NCBI RefSeq assembly: GCF_000760735.1 | Contig: NZ_JMEX01000008.1 | Coordinates: forward strand, 1,579,502-1,643,501 | DNA from: Rhodococcoides fascians A44A | GTDB taxonomy: Bacteria > Actinomycetota > Actinomycetes > Mycobacteriales > Mycobacteriaceae | Direction: 5' to 3' | Length of the DNA: 64,000 bases | Shown: in pieces, positions 26,425 through 35,227 of the stretch | Position numbering within the stretch: the stretch's first letter is position 1 | How the letters are laid out: every line of letters begins with the position of its first letter | Notes under the pieces: generated by a model | Told to the model about the DNA's origin: nothing | The model's database searches: none | Seen by the model: only the letters and a program-made list of their open reading frames with translations | Translations under genes and position numbers: made by a program

Positions 26425-27021
26425 GTGCCCGATGTCGGACTTGTTCTCATCTGTCTGGCCGGAATCTGTGCGCCGTATCTGCTTGGTGCAGCCGGGATAG
26501 TCCTGCTGGCGGAGTCTGCGCTGCTCGTGGGGCTCGTTCTTCCGGGAACCAGCACCGTGCTCATCGTCGGGTCGGTTGTAGGGCTCGGTCGCGTAGACCC
26601 GATCGTTGCGGCAGTGGTGATGGTGTTGGCGTCGTCCGGGGGTGCACAAACTGCCTTCTTGTTGCGCCGCCGTCGTGGCGGCGAGAATGCGACACCGCTT
26701 CCCTCGAAGAGAGGTTCTTCAGCGAAATTTGTCAGGCGGGCACAGAGCGGTTTCGCTCGCCATGCCACCGTCGCCTCCATCGCCAGTCATCTGTTCGGCG
26801 GCACCAGAACCCTCGGTCCGCGACTAGCGGCTGCCTCCCCCATGTCGTTCCGCTCTTTCGCGCTGTGCAATTTTGCCGCCGCGGCGCTGTGGGTAACTAT
26901 TCTGCTGGTGTTGGGCAGCACCGTCGGTGCCAATCCGAACATTGCCCCGTATCTCATCGCTGCCGGTGTCGGCCTAATGTCCATCACATACGGCATGGGA
27001 CTCGTGCGCCGCCGGGCATGA
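26425..27021 (+). CDS. DedA-like integral membrane protein
   Basis: A 198-residue membrane protein with about four hydrophobic segments. LLAESALLVGLVLPGTSTVLIVGSVVG (about 28-55) corresponds to the DedA E-x(7,9)-P-G signature. A later RHATVASIASHLFGGTRTLGPRLAAASPMSFRSF resembles the DedA R-(FY)-x3-R-x3-P-x-x-AG region, with the central positions changed. DedA proteins are implicated in lipid flipping and membrane homeostasis. GTG start without a strong ribosome binding site. It is monocistronic. Confidence 0.65.
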   Translation: MPDVGLVLICLAGICAPYLLGAAGIVLLAESALLVGLVLPGTSTVLIVGSVVGLGRVDPIVAAVVMVLASSGGAQTAFLLRRRRGGENATPLPSKRGSSAKFVRRAQSGFARHATVASIASHLFGGTRTLGPRLAAASPMSFRSFALCNFAAAALWVTILLVLGSTVGANPNIAPYLIAAGVGLMSITYGMGLVRRRA

Positions 27022-27425
27022 ACACCCTCTGCGTTGCCGATAGAGTCGGCACCGACCTTCGATGTAGCTGCATCCCCGTAAATGGATTCTTACGACTGCG
27101 ATTTCAGCAGTCCAGTGGACGGTAGCCCCGTTGTCGATTGTCGAATCGCTGCCGCGTCGAAATGCCGTCTGTGGCCGACCTGTTTCATCCCACCTGCTCG
27201 CTCGGTATCTGATCAGACGTTGGGTGACCGCGGTCCTGCCTGCACCCCGTCGAGTCATATTCGTTGTCAAACGTATGACAATTACTTTAGCACCTTATTG
27301 ACATGCAGATTGGTTTAGTACAGCATGTACTTGAATGTGTCGTCCGTTACATCATGCGAACCCGTCTGTGCCGTCAAAGAGGCCTGAGCGGGCAGAGGTT
27401 CTCGTCGCAGAACAAAGGAGAGCGA
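27022..27425. other. intergenic region upstream of MHS carrier
   Basis: About 400 bases holding one clear feature, the inverted repeat at 27264-27281. The in-frame extension of the carrier to 27303 is not convincing, since AAAGGAG sits directly before ATG 27426. Confidence 0.4.
27264..27281. promoter_or_regulatory. inverted repeat, possible operator
   Basis: TTGTCAAACGTATGACAA has 6-bp inverted arms TTGTCA and TGACAA around six bases, upstream of the MHS carrier. The arm TGACAA also occurs in the GntR-type sites further right (for example 46268), but the spacing is larger here, so the regulator may be different. Confidence 0.45.
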
Positions 27426-28814
27426 ATGATCGCGTCGCACGAAGACAGTGACCGTCGAAAGAAGCTTGGCGGAGCGATAGGCGAAATCGGAACGCAGTTC
27501 GACTACTCGGTGTACGCGCTGATGGCGCCGACCATCGCGATTCACTTCTTCCCGGCAGGAAACCCAGCCGCCGCGATTCTGGGAACCTTTGCGGTGTATG
27601 CACTTTCATTCGTTGCGAGGCCGTTCGGCGGTGCACTCTTCGGGTATGTCGGCGACAAGTTCGGCCGCCTGGCCGTCTTGTCTTGGACCGTCGTGCTGAT
27701 GGGTGTCGGAACGATGCTCATCGGAATGATCCCAACCTACGAGTCGATCGGCATCGCGGCGACACTCATCCTCATTTTCTGCCGCCTGCTGCAGGGCCTG
27801 TCGATCGGCGGTGAGACGACAGGAGTCGAGAGCTATATCGTGGAGTCGGCACCCGCGACGAAGCGAGCATCGTGGATGGGAGCAGTGAAGTCCTTCTCGT
27901 ACTGGCCCGTCGCAGCGGTGGCGGCGATCATCTTTGGGCTTCGCTCGGCCTTGGGTGAAGAGGCGTTCGAGGCGTGGGGATGGAGGATCCCCTTCATCCT
28001 TGGTGGAGTCGTGGCCGTTGTCGGCTACGTGCTGCGGAGGACGTTGGAGGATCCCGACGAATTCCTCGAAGCAGCAGCGGAGTACGAGAAGATGACCCCC
28101 CGTGACGAATCGGGGAACGCGGTGGCCGGCGCACTGCGTGGGACCTTCAGCACACGTAAGTCCATGCTGCTCGTGATAATGCTGCAGCCCCCGTACGCGA
28201 TCGGTGCCTACCTGCTCAGCGGCTACATGTACACATTCGTCGTCAGCCAGGGCGGTATCGCTGCAACGAGTGCCCTGCTGTCGAACATGGCTGCCATCAT
28301 GGTGCTCGCGGCACTGCTTCCTGTGATGGGCATTCTGTGTGATCGGCTCGGCCGCAAGCCGATGTATTACGCCGGGGCAATCTGGCTCCTGGTCGCCGCA
28401 TATCCCGCGTTTGCGCTTGCGGGGTCGGGAACGGTGGCCGGAGCCTTCGTCGGACAGGCGCTTCTCTCGATTGGCTTGTCCGTGTACGGAGCCGCGATGT
28501 TCACCGGAATGGTCGAGATCTTTCCGACCGCACTCCGGTGCCGGGGACACGGAATTTCGTACAACCTTTCCGTAGCCCTGTTCGGTGGCACAACGCCGTT
28601 GATCGCAGCAACGTTGATCAGCGTCACCGGAAATCCGGTATCGCCTGCCTTCTATGCAATGGCGCTCATCGGTCTGATCGGATTGGTGGGGGTGTGGCTC
28701 GTACCGGAAACCAAGAACACCGACCTGCGGACTTCTGTCTACGGACTGCCCCGTTCGGACTCGGAACCTGTCGTCGAAGCGTCCGACTCGACGAAGGTCG
28801 CACATCGATCGTGA
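27426..28814 (+). CDS. MFS transporter, metabolite:H+ symporter (MHS) type
   Basis: A 462-residue carrier with 12 membrane segments and clear MHS features: GTQFDYSVYALMAPTIAIHFFP in the first segment, GYVGDKFGRLAVLSWTVVLMG in the signature loop, and RLLQGLSIGGETTGVESYIVES leading into the fourth helix region. The family imports small organic acids and related metabolites with protons. AAAGGAG precedes ATG. It is followed 13 bases later by a second MFS gene, so the pair is transcribed together, probably combining uptake and efflux for the neighbouring catabolic island. Confidence 0.87.
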   Translation: MIASHEDSDRRKKLGGAIGEIGTQFDYSVYALMAPTIAIHFFPAGNPAAAILGTFAVYALSFVARPFGGALFGYVGDKFGRLAVLSWTVVLMGVGTMLIGMIPTYESIGIAATLILIFCRLLQGLSIGGETTGVESYIVESAPATKRASWMGAVKSFSYWPVAAVAAIIFGLRSALGEEAFEAWGWRIPFILGGVVAVVGYVLRRTLEDPDEFLEAAAEYEKMTPRDESGNAVAGALRGTFSTRKSMLLVIMLQPPYAIGAYLLSGYMYTFVVSQGGIAATSALLSNMAAIMVLAALLPVMGILCDRLGRKPMYYAGAIWLLVAAYPAFALAGSGTVAGAFVGQALLSIGLSVYGAAMFTGMVEIFPTALRCRGHGISYNLSVALFGGTTPLIAATLISVTGNPVSPAFYAMALIGLIGLVGVWLVPETKNTDLRTSVYGLPRSDSEPVVEASDSTKVAHRS

Positions 28815-28827
28815 GTCACTTCATTCG

Positions 28828-30231
28828 ATGAATCTGACAGAGAGAGCCGTCGGAGCGAAGGTCCCGGCGAAAGTCAGCGTCTCCGCTTCGGCGGCAAGTG
28901 TCTTGCAGCCGTTGAACTCTTCGATGATCGCGGTGGCAATGGTTGCCATCGTCACGCATTTCGGATCGACCACAGGCGCATCGTGGTTGATTTCCGGAAT
29001 GTACATAGCCACAGCGGTTTCCGCGCCCATCGGCGGAAAGCTCGGTTCGATCTTCGGGGCGCGCAGGATCTATCTCGTGGGGCTCGGGATCGTCGGAGTG
29101 GCAACGATCGTGGGCTCTTTCGCGCCCAATATCAACTGGCTCGTTGCCGCGTACGTGTTGCTCGGAACGGGCATGGCTACACATTTTCCGAACGCGATGA
29201 CGATCATTCGCAACTATGCAGACCGTCACCGAAGTGACCCGAAATCGGCATTGCTGACGCTCGTACTGTGCAGTCAGTCCGTTGCTGCCCTCGGTCCCAC
29301 TCTGGGGGGACTTCTGGTCGGGACTTTCGGATGGCAATCGATTCTGTGGATCAACCTTCCGGTAATCGCAGCCAGCGCGATCGCAGTACTTCGATACGTC
29401 GATCGGGGTTCGGCTTCAGCGCTGGGAAAGTCCCGACGCTCGGTGCTTCGAACGTTGGACCTCCTCGGTGTCGGGCTCTTCGTCGTCCTGACCGCTGGTG
29501 TCATGATGTTTCTGCTCTCCCTGGCCGAAACGCCTTCGTGGCTTCTGCTCGTGGTCCCCGCCCTAGCGCTGATCGCCTTCGTAGCGAGAGAATGGCACAC
29601 CGACGAACCGTTCATCGATGTCAGGGCGCTGGTTCGGAATCGTTCACTCAGCGCGACTCTGGTCCGAACGCTCTTGACCTACGTGGCGTTCTATTCGGTG
29701 TTTTTCTCGGTCCCGCAGTGGCTGCAGTATCAGCGCGGAATGACGGCGACCGAAACAGGCCTCACTATGTTACCCGTTGCCATCGTGGCAATGGGGTCGA
29801 CATACGTTGCCTCGAAGGTATTGGCACGCTGCGGAATTCGATTCACCCTCACCGTAGGGTCGCTTGCCCTGTCGATCGGTGGACTGCTATTGGCCACCGT
29901 GGAGCGTTCCACGGCCCCCATCGTCGTCGTGCTTCTAGTTGCAGCAGTCCTCGGCGTGCCCAGCGGGTTCAACAACCTGAGCAACCAGAGCATGGTCAAC
30001 TCTGCGACCTCGGTGGACGAAGTCGGTACAGCTATGGGGATGTATCGCACGGTGCAGTTTCTGGGAGCGAATCTAGCCGCAGCAGTACTTCAGTTCACCG
30101 CCGGTCCGGACGTGGGTGACGACGGGATCCGTGACACCGGCTGGGTGGTCATCGCAATCTCGATCGCGCTGCTGTCCGGTGTTATGGTCACTCGAAGCCT
30201 CACCCGCGGAAAACGCGTTTCCCGCGGGTGA
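28828..30231 (+). CDS. MFS transporter, DHA2 (14-segment) type
   Basis: A 467-residue carrier of the DHA2/EmrB-like branch. The first segment region VLQPLNSSMIAVAMVAIVTHFG is like the LDSTIVNVALP region of this family. GGKLGSIFGARRIYLVGL is the signature loop and LGTGMATHFPNAMTIIRN lies in the helix 4-5 region. DHA2 proteins usually export drugs or toxic metabolites. It starts 13 bases after the MHS carrier, and its stop codon lies inside the terminator hairpin at 30199-30232. It may protect the cell from the substrate or from acidic intermediates. Confidence 0.85.
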   Translation: MNLTERAVGAKVPAKVSVSASAASVLQPLNSSMIAVAMVAIVTHFGSTTGASWLISGMYIATAVSAPIGGKLGSIFGARRIYLVGLGIVGVATIVGSFAPNINWLVAAYVLLGTGMATHFPNAMTIIRNYADRHRSDPKSALLTLVLCSQSVAALGPTLGGLLVGTFGWQSILWINLPVIAASAIAVLRYVDRGSASALGKSRRSVLRTLDLLGVGLFVVLTAGVMMFLLSLAETPSWLLLVVPALALIAFVAREWHTDEPFIDVRALVRNRSLSATLVRTLLTYVAFYSVFFSVPQWLQYQRGMTATETGLTMLPVAIVAMGSTYVASKVLARCGIRFTLTVGSLALSIGGLLLATVERSTAPIVVVLLVAAVLGVPSGFNNLSNQSMVNSATSVDEVGTAMGMYRTVQFLGANLAAAVLQFTAGPDVGDDGIRDTGWVVIAISIALLSGVMVTRSLTRGKRVSRG

Positions 30232-30232
30232 G
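30199..30232. terminator. bidirectional terminator hairpin
   Basis: An 11-bp stem (30199-30209 with 30222-30232), strongly GC-rich, around a loop that contains the short palindrome AAACGCGTTT. It overlaps the stop of the DHA2 gene and lies between it and the convergent aldehyde dehydrogenase. Confidence 0.75.
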
Positions 30233-30241
30233 AAGCTGGAG

Positions 30242-31663
30242 TCAGGCGAACCCGTAGATCGACTTGACCTCGAGGTACTCCTCGAGTCCGAACTCGCCCA
30301 TTGATCGGCCGATGCCGGACTGCTTGTAGCCACCCATGGGCGTGAGCGAGTTGGTGTTGGCACCGTTGAACGACACCCGGCCAGCCTTGATGCCGCACGC
30401 GAACTCGTAACCACGATCACGATTCTCACTAAAGACGTAACCGCCGAGACCGAAGATCGAGTCGTTCGCGATATCGAGTGCCTCCTGCTCGGTGCGGTAG
30501 GGCATGACGACGAGCACGGGGCCGAAGATCTCTTCCTTGGCGAGTGTCATCTTGCGATCAACGTCGGCGAGAACGGTTGGCTTGCAGAAGAATCCGCGAT
30601 CGAAACCGTCCGCCCTGCCCAAACCTCCGGTGACGAGCGTCCCGCCCTCGTTGATGCCCACTTCGATATGGTTTTGGACGCTGTCGTACTGATGGGAGTG
30701 CACGAGCGGACCGTGAGTTGTCGCCGGGTCTCGGGGATCGCCGAGGCGCATCCGTCCGATCTCGTCTTCGATGAAAGGCAGAATGTCTTTCACTTGGGAC
30801 TCGTGCACCAAGAGCCTGCTGGGGGCGTGGCACGACTGCCCGGTATTCGAGAACCCGCGCTGTACGTTCCAACGAGCGGCCTTTTCAAGATCACCGTCGG
30901 TGAGAACAATATTTGCGGACTTCCCGCCGAGTTCGAGACATACGCGCTTGACTGTGAGGGCCGCCGATTCGCCGACCTTTACTCCCGCGCCCGTAGAGCC
31001 GGTGAACGACACCATGTCGACGTCGGGGTGTCGCGAGAGGGCGTCGCCCACCACGCTTCCTCGCCCGATGACCAGGTTGAAGACGCCTGGAGGTGTTCCG
31101 GCTTCGTGCATGATCTCGGCGAGCGCGACGCCCGAGGCAGGCGAGGCGTCCGAAGGCTTGAGCACCATCGTGCAGCCGGCGGCAATTCCGTAGATCACCT
31201 TGATGACCGAAGTCTGAATGGGCCAGTTCCAGGGCGAGATGAGGGCGCAGACGCCGATGGCCTCGCGCCGGACAAGCGTATCGGCCAGCTCGCGCTGAAA
31301 CTTGTAGTCGCGAATGAGGTCACGAGCGACCTTCATGTGACCGGCGGGGCCGCTCACCTGTGCTTTGAAGGAGACTGGAACGCCGACCTCCTGCGCAATG
31401 AGCTGAGCAAGTTGGGCTTCACGGCTTTCGTACACCGCGATGATGCGATCGATCAACTCGATCCGCTGGCCGACGGTCGTTTTGGAGAAGCTGGAGAATG
31501 CAGTTTTCGCCTCCGCTACAGCATGATCGACATCTGAGGTCCCACCCCCGGATGCCACCGTGGCCCAGGGCTCTTCGGATGTCGGATCGACCAGGGTCCG
31601 TGTTCCTTGGCCGCTGGGCGTGACCCATCGACCACCGATGTAGTGCTGTCCGAAATGCTCCAC
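30242..31663 (-). CDS. NAD(P)-dependent aldehyde dehydrogenase
   Basis: A 473-residue aldehyde dehydrogenase. Cofactor-binding region ALISPWNWPIQTSVIKVIYGIAAG (about 130-153), SFTGSTGAGVKVGESAA near 210, catalytic Glu in CLELGGKSANIVL near 235, catalytic Cys in NTGQSCHAPSR near 268, and EEIFGPVLVV near 365. I use GTG 31663, which has GGAGG just upstream. The longer frame to 31774 adds an unrelated tail. It is divergent from the SDR at 31874 with GntR-type sites between them. It probably oxidises the aldehyde formed from an alcohol early in the island's pathway. Confidence 0.92.
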   Translation of the reverse strand: MEHFGQHYIGGRWVTPSGQGTRTLVDPTSEEPWATVASGGGTSDVDHAVAEAKTAFSSFSKTTVGQRIELIDRIIAVYESREAQLAQLIAQEVGVPVSFKAQVSGPAGHMKVARDLIRDYKFQRELADTLVRREAIGVCALISPWNWPIQTSVIKVIYGIAAGCTMVLKPSDASPASGVALAEIMHEAGTPPGVFNLVIGRGSVVGDALSRHPDVDMVSFTGSTGAGVKVGESAALTVKRVCLELGGKSANIVLTDGDLEKAARWNVQRGFSNTGQSCHAPSRLLVHESQVKDILPFIEDEIGRMRLGDPRDPATTHGPLVHSHQYDSVQNHIEVGINEGGTLVTGGLGRADGFDRGFFCKPTVLADVDRKMTLAKEEIFGPVLVVMPYRTEQEALDIANDSIFGLGGYVFSENRDRGYEFACGIKAGRVSFNGANTNSLTPMGGYKQSGIGRSMGEFGLEEYLEVKSIYGFA

Positions 31664-31704
31664 TTCAAGCCTCCGTGCGTTGAAAAAGTCAAACTGAATG
31701 TGAA

Positions 31705-31791
31705 ATGTCAGACCGAAGCATACTCTGTATTGCAGACGCCAAAAAGTGTCTGAACGTTTTAATCGCTTGACCAAAAATCAACTGTCTGACA
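31705..31791. promoter_or_regulatory. cluster of GntR-type sites in a divergent promoter
   Basis: A perfect TGTCTGACA lies at 31783-31791, with near copies TGTCTGAAC at 31747-31755 and TGTCAGACC starting near 31706. All lie between the divergent aldehyde dehydrogenase and SDR genes. The form TGTC-N-GACA agrees with the TNGTNNNACNA consensus known for FadR-type GntR regulators, one of which is encoded at 56094-56816. Confidence 0.6.
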
Positions 31792-31873
31792 TTATGCATT
31801 TAACATGCCCTACCATCGAGCCACTCCACTCCACTGCACGGCTCCGGGCGCTCGACGACGTGAGGAATATTTC

Positions 31874-32617
31874 GTGGGTTCATTGACAGGTAAGAGCGTC
31901 TTGATCACTGGCGCTCTCGGCACCATCGGCCAGGCACTGGTTGGCCGGTACGTAGAGGAAGGTGCCACTGTCATCGCGTTGGATCGACCTGACGCGCCCG
32001 ACGCTCAGCAGACCCTGGACGGTATCGGCGATGGGATTCGATTCTTCGGGTGCGACCTGGGCGATCTGGAGGGTATCGAGACGTCGGTCAAAGCTCTGGC
32101 CGACGAGATCGGTGGGGTCGATGTCTTGGTCAACAATGCCGCGCTGGTGATCTTCAAGCCTCATGCCGAATTCACCATCAAGGAATACGAGGATCAGGTG
32201 AGGGTGAACTCCTCGGCCGTTTTCGTATTGTCGCGCGTGTGTTCGGAGCACATGAAGGAAAAGAACTACGGAAAGATAGTCAACATCACCTCGCTCACCC
32301 TCACCGGCCGCTGGACAGGTTATGTGCCCTACATTGCGTCCAAGGGAGCAATGTACGGACTGATCAAGGGTATGGCCCGTGAGCTTGGTGATTACCTGAT
32401 CAATGTGAATGGAATCTCGCCCGGTGCGGTCCTCTCCGACGCGGAATACCGCGACCGTGGAGACAAGCAGCCGGAGTACGACGCGTGGGTGCTCGAGAAC
32501 CAGAGTATGAAGAAGCGCATCGCAGCGGTCGACATAGCAAACCTTGCCGTCTTCCTGTCCACGCCGCAATCGGACATGATCACTGGCCAAGACATCGCTG
32601 TCGACGGCGGGATGTGA
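31874..32617 (+). CDS. short-chain dehydrogenase/reductase (SDR)
   Basis: A 247-residue classical SDR. SVLITGALGTIGQALV (about 8-23) is a slightly unusual dinucleotide loop (GALGTIG), VNNAALV is near 85, and the catalytic NITSLTLTGRWTGYVPYIASKGAM (Ser and Tyr-x3-Lys) is near 135-158. The tail is IAVDGGM. GTG 31874 follows GAGGA; the longer frame from 31805 starts within the promoter. It is divergent from the aldehyde dehydrogenase at 30242 and shares its operators. Likely an alcohol dehydrogenase of the same alcohol-to-acid sequence. Confidence 0.9.
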   Translation: MGSLTGKSVLITGALGTIGQALVGRYVEEGATVIALDRPDAPDAQQTLDGIGDGIRFFGCDLGDLEGIETSVKALADEIGGVDVLVNNAALVIFKPHAEFTIKEYEDQVRVNSSAVFVLSRVCSEHMKEKNYGKIVNITSLTLTGRWTGYVPYIASKGAMYGLIKGMARELGDYLINVNGISPGAVLSDAEYRDRGDKQPEYDAWVLENQSMKKRIAAVDIANLAVFLSTPQSDMITGQDIAVDGGM

Positions 32618-32673
32618 TTCGATGCAATGCCTTCCGCCAATAGTCGTCGTCTGATCAGGACAAGGAGTTCTCT

Positions 32674-33096
32674 GTGTCAAGCATCATCGTTGTCGGAGTG
32701 GACGGCGGGGAGGCCTCGATGCGTGCTGCCCGCCGAGCGGCCGAGATCGCTCGGAGGCTGGGATCGAGTCTGCACGTTGTGAACGCCGTCGACCGTGGCA
32801 CCGTCAAGGAGTATCCCGGCCGTCCGGGGTCTACTGCCGTGACCTCGGGTGAGTTTGCGGACGCCATCGTCGGTGACGCTGCGGACGAGCTTCGGACCAC
32901 GGTCGAGCAGGTGACGACTTCGGTGGTGTACGGCCGCGCCGCGGTCGCTCTGTCAGAGGAGGCTGCTCGGCTCGATGCAGAGCTCATCGTCGTGGGAAAC
33001 AAGCGGGCACAGGGACTTTCGCGTGTGCTCGGAAGTGTTGCCAGTGCCGTCGCTGCTCATGCGCCCTGCGACGTGTACATCGCGAAGACCGTCTGA
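32674..33096 (+). CDS. universal stress protein (UspA family)
   Basis: A 140-residue single-domain Usp. Starts IIVVGVDGGEASMRAARRAAEIA, with the ATP-binding tail VVGNKRAQGLSRVLGSVASAVAAHAPCDVYI (G-x2-G-x9-G-S-type) at about residues 105-135. AAGGAG precedes its GTG. It follows the SDR closely and probably shares its message. Usp proteins in catabolic clusters usually serve stress adaptation rather than catalysis. Confidence 0.88.
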   Translation: MSSIIVVGVDGGEASMRAARRAAEIARRLGSSLHVVNAVDRGTVKEYPGRPGSTAVTSGEFADAIVGDAADELRTTVEQVTTSVVYGRAAVALSEEAARLDAELIVVGNKRAQGLSRVLGSVASAVAAHAPCDVYIAKTV

Positions 33097-33110
33097 TCGC
33101 ACAATCGCAC

Positions 33111-33158
33111 ATACAGGCCTGGACGTGACCCCCGTGAGGGTCACGTCCAGGCCTGTAT
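33111..33158. terminator. very strong bidirectional terminator
   Basis: A perfect 21-bp inverted repeat (33111-33131 with 33138-33158) with a six-base loop, placed between the convergent Usp and acyl-CoA dehydrogenase genes. It is the longest perfect stem in the window. Confidence 0.88.
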
Positions 33159-33212
33159 GAGCGACAGGTGGTGCGGCGGAACGAGGGTGTGCTCGTCCCG
33201 CCGCACCACATT

Positions 33213-34403
33213 TCAGAGCTTGTACTCGGCGAGCATCGCTCGACCGATGATGATCTTCTGGATATCCGTCGTACCCTCGCCGATCAGCATGAAAGCTGCT
33301 TCGCGGTAAAGCCGTTCGATCTCGTATTCCTTCGAGTACCCGTAGCCACCGTGAATGCGGAACGAGGCCTGAACGACCTCGTTGCAGTATTCGCTGGCCA
33401 CCATCTTCGCCATTCCCGCTTCGACGTCCATCCGCTCTCCGGCATCTTTCAGCCGAGCCGCGCGCACCACCATCGAGTGTGCGGTCTCGACCTTGGTGGC
33501 CATTTCGGCGATGCGGAACAAGATCGCCTGGTGTTGGGCGATCGGCTTGCCGAAGGTCTCGCGCTGCTGGGCATACTTGACGCCCAGTTCGAAGGCTCGA
33601 TTGGCGATTCCCACTGCGCGCGCGCCGACATTGACACGTCCCACTTCGACGCCGTCCATCATCTGATAGAACCCCTTACCGGTTTCGCCGCCCAGCACCT
33701 GGGTTTCGTCCACCCGATGATGATCGAGGATCATCTCGGTGGTGTCGATGCCCTTGTAGCCCATCTTGTCGATTTTGCCGGGGATGGTCACGCCCTGTGC
33801 GGTCTCGCCGAATCCGGGTTCCTTCTCCACCAGGAATGTCGTCATGTTCCTATAGACCGAGTCGGAGCCGTCTTCCGTCTTGCACAGCACGGCGACGAGA
33901 TTCGAGGAGCCACCGTTGGTCAACCACATCTTCTGCCCGGTGATCTCGTATCCTTCGGCCGTCCGCTTGGCCTTGGTGGAGATGGCCGCCACGTCCGAAC
34001 CGAGCCCGGGCTCGGACATCGAGAACGCGCCGCGAACCTCGCCGGTCGCCATCCGCGGCAGGTAGCGCAGCTTCTGTTCCTCGGTGCCGTGCTGAGTCAG
34101 CATGTACGCCACGATGAAGTGGGTGTTGATGACACCCGAGACACTCATCCAGCCACGGGCGATTTCTTCTACCACCAGCGCATAGGTCAGCAGTGACTCG
34201 CCGAGACCGCCGTACTCCTCCGGGATCATGAGTCCGAAAATTCCCAGATCCTTGAGTCCCTCGACGATTTCCGTCGGATACTCGTCTGCATGTTCCAACT
34301 CGGTTGCGACGGGAATGATCTTCTTCTCGACGAAGCGTCGAACGACATCGAGTATCTCGTCCTGCTCGGCAGTCAGTCCCGTTGTGCGCGCGAGTCGGCT
34401 CAT
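33213..34403 (-). CDS. acyl-CoA dehydrogenase
   Basis: A 396-residue FAD-dependent acyl-CoA dehydrogenase introducing a 2,3-double bond into an acyl-CoA and passing electrons to ETF. Visible are GAFSMSEPGLGSDVAAISTKA (about 125-145), the flavin-contact KMWLTNGGSSN (about 158), HGGYGYSKEYEIERLYREAAFMLI and the catalytic Glu in IGEGTTDIQKIIIGR (about 370). It is divergent from the SDR at 34466, with a perfect ATGTCAGACAT site in the 62-bp gap. It resembles short/branched-chain dehydrogenases, but chain specificity cannot be read. Confidence 0.92.
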   Translation of the reverse strand: MSRLARTTGLTAEQDEILDVVRRFVEKKIIPVATELEHADEYPTEIVEGLKDLGIFGLMIPEEYGGLGESLLTYALVVEEIARGWMSVSGVINTHFIVAYMLTQHGTEEQKLRYLPRMATGEVRGAFSMSEPGLGSDVAAISTKAKRTAEGYEITGQKMWLTNGGSSNLVAVLCKTEDGSDSVYRNMTTFLVEKEPGFGETAQGVTIPGKIDKMGYKGIDTTEMILDHHRVDETQVLGGETGKGFYQMMDGVEVGRVNVGARAVGIANRAFELGVKYAQQRETFGKPIAQHQAILFRIAEMATKVETAHSMVVRAARLKDAGERMDVEAGMAKMVASEYCNEVVQASFRIHGGYGYSKEYEIERLYREAAFMLIGEGTTDIQKIIIGRAMLAEYKL

Positions 34404-34445
34404 GATCGGTATCTCCTCTGTAAATGCATTTGACTAAGGTACTAG

Positions 34446-34456
34446 ATGTCAGACAT
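34446..34456. promoter_or_regulatory. GntR-type operator, perfect palindrome
   Basis: ATGTCAGACAT is an 11-bp perfect inverted repeat about the central base, ten bases before the SDR start and within the 62-bp divergent gap. Binding here would block both the acyl-CoA dehydrogenase and the SDR/thiolase operon. Confidence 0.65.
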
Positions 34457-34465
34457 ATTACATGC

Positions 34466-35209
34466 ATGTCTAATTCGGTAGTAGTGGTTACTGGTGCTGG
34501 GCGAGGGCTCGGTGAGGCGATAGCGCTCGAGGTTGCGCGTCAAGGCTCCCCGGTTGTCCTCGCCGGAAGATCGATCAAGCCGCTCGAAGAAGTGAAGTCC
34601 AGGATCGAAACGCAGGGCGGACGCGCGCTGGTGCGCGCAACGGATGTGACCGATTCCGACTCAGTGGCGGCATTGTTCGAGGACGCGGAGAATGCTTTCG
34701 GCCGGATTGACGTGCTGGTGAACAATGCGGGTATCGCCAACCGTGTCAACCTTGTCGATCTCGGCGAGGCCGAATGGGACCGCATCTTCGACACCAACGT
34801 CCGCGGGATGTTCCTGTGCAGTCGTGAGGCCGGACGGCGATTCGCTCTTGCCGGGTCCGGGCGCGCGGTGAACGTTGCTTCGGTGTTCGGCTTGCTTGGC
34901 CGGCCTGGATATTCCGCGTACTGCGCGTCCAAAGGTGCCGTCATCAACTTCACTCGGTCCGTCGCTGCGGAATGGGCGCGGTTCGGGGCGCAGATGAATG
35001 CCGTTGCGCCTGGCTACTTCGCAACCGATATCAATGCCGAACTCCGCGCCGACGACGCAGCCATGGCCAAGGTCATGCGCCGCATTCCGGCCTACCGCAT
35101 GGGCACGCCGGACGAACTCGCCAACGTCGTGGCGTACCTGGCGCTTACGGCACCGGATTTTTTGACCGGGCAGACCATCGCGGTCGACGGCGGAGAAGCG
35201 AGCGTCTGA
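34466..35209 (+). CDS. short-chain dehydrogenase/reductase (SDR)
   Basis: A 247-residue FabG-like SDR: VVTGAGRGLGEAIALEVA near residue 8, VNNAGIANR near 84, catalytic Ser in VASVFG and YSAYCASKGA near 135-158, PGYFATDIN near 185, and the tail IAVDGGEASV. ATG 34466 is used; the longer frame covers the operator. It is the first gene of a tight operon with a thiolase, a racemase-like protein and a CMD protein. It may act as a 3-hydroxyacyl or alicyclic alcohol dehydrogenase feeding the thiolase. Confidence 0.9.
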   Translation: MSNSVVVVTGAGRGLGEAIALEVARQGSPVVLAGRSIKPLEEVKSRIETQGGRALVRATDVTDSDSVAALFEDAENAFGRIDVLVNNAGIANRVNLVDLGEAEWDRIFDTNVRGMFLCSREAGRRFALAGSGRAVNVASVFGLLGRPGYSAYCASKGAVINFTRSVAAEWARFGAQMNAVAPGYFATDINAELRADDAAMAKVMRRIPAYRMGTPDELANVVAYLALTAPDFLTGQTIAVDGGEASV

Positions 35210-35227
35210 ACAGTGAAAGGAACAAGC

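Noticed and set aside
27606..28805. 399-residue open frame antisense to the MHS carrier
   Set aside because: It is the high-GC shadow of a clear MFS gene and has no family motifs or ribosome binding site.
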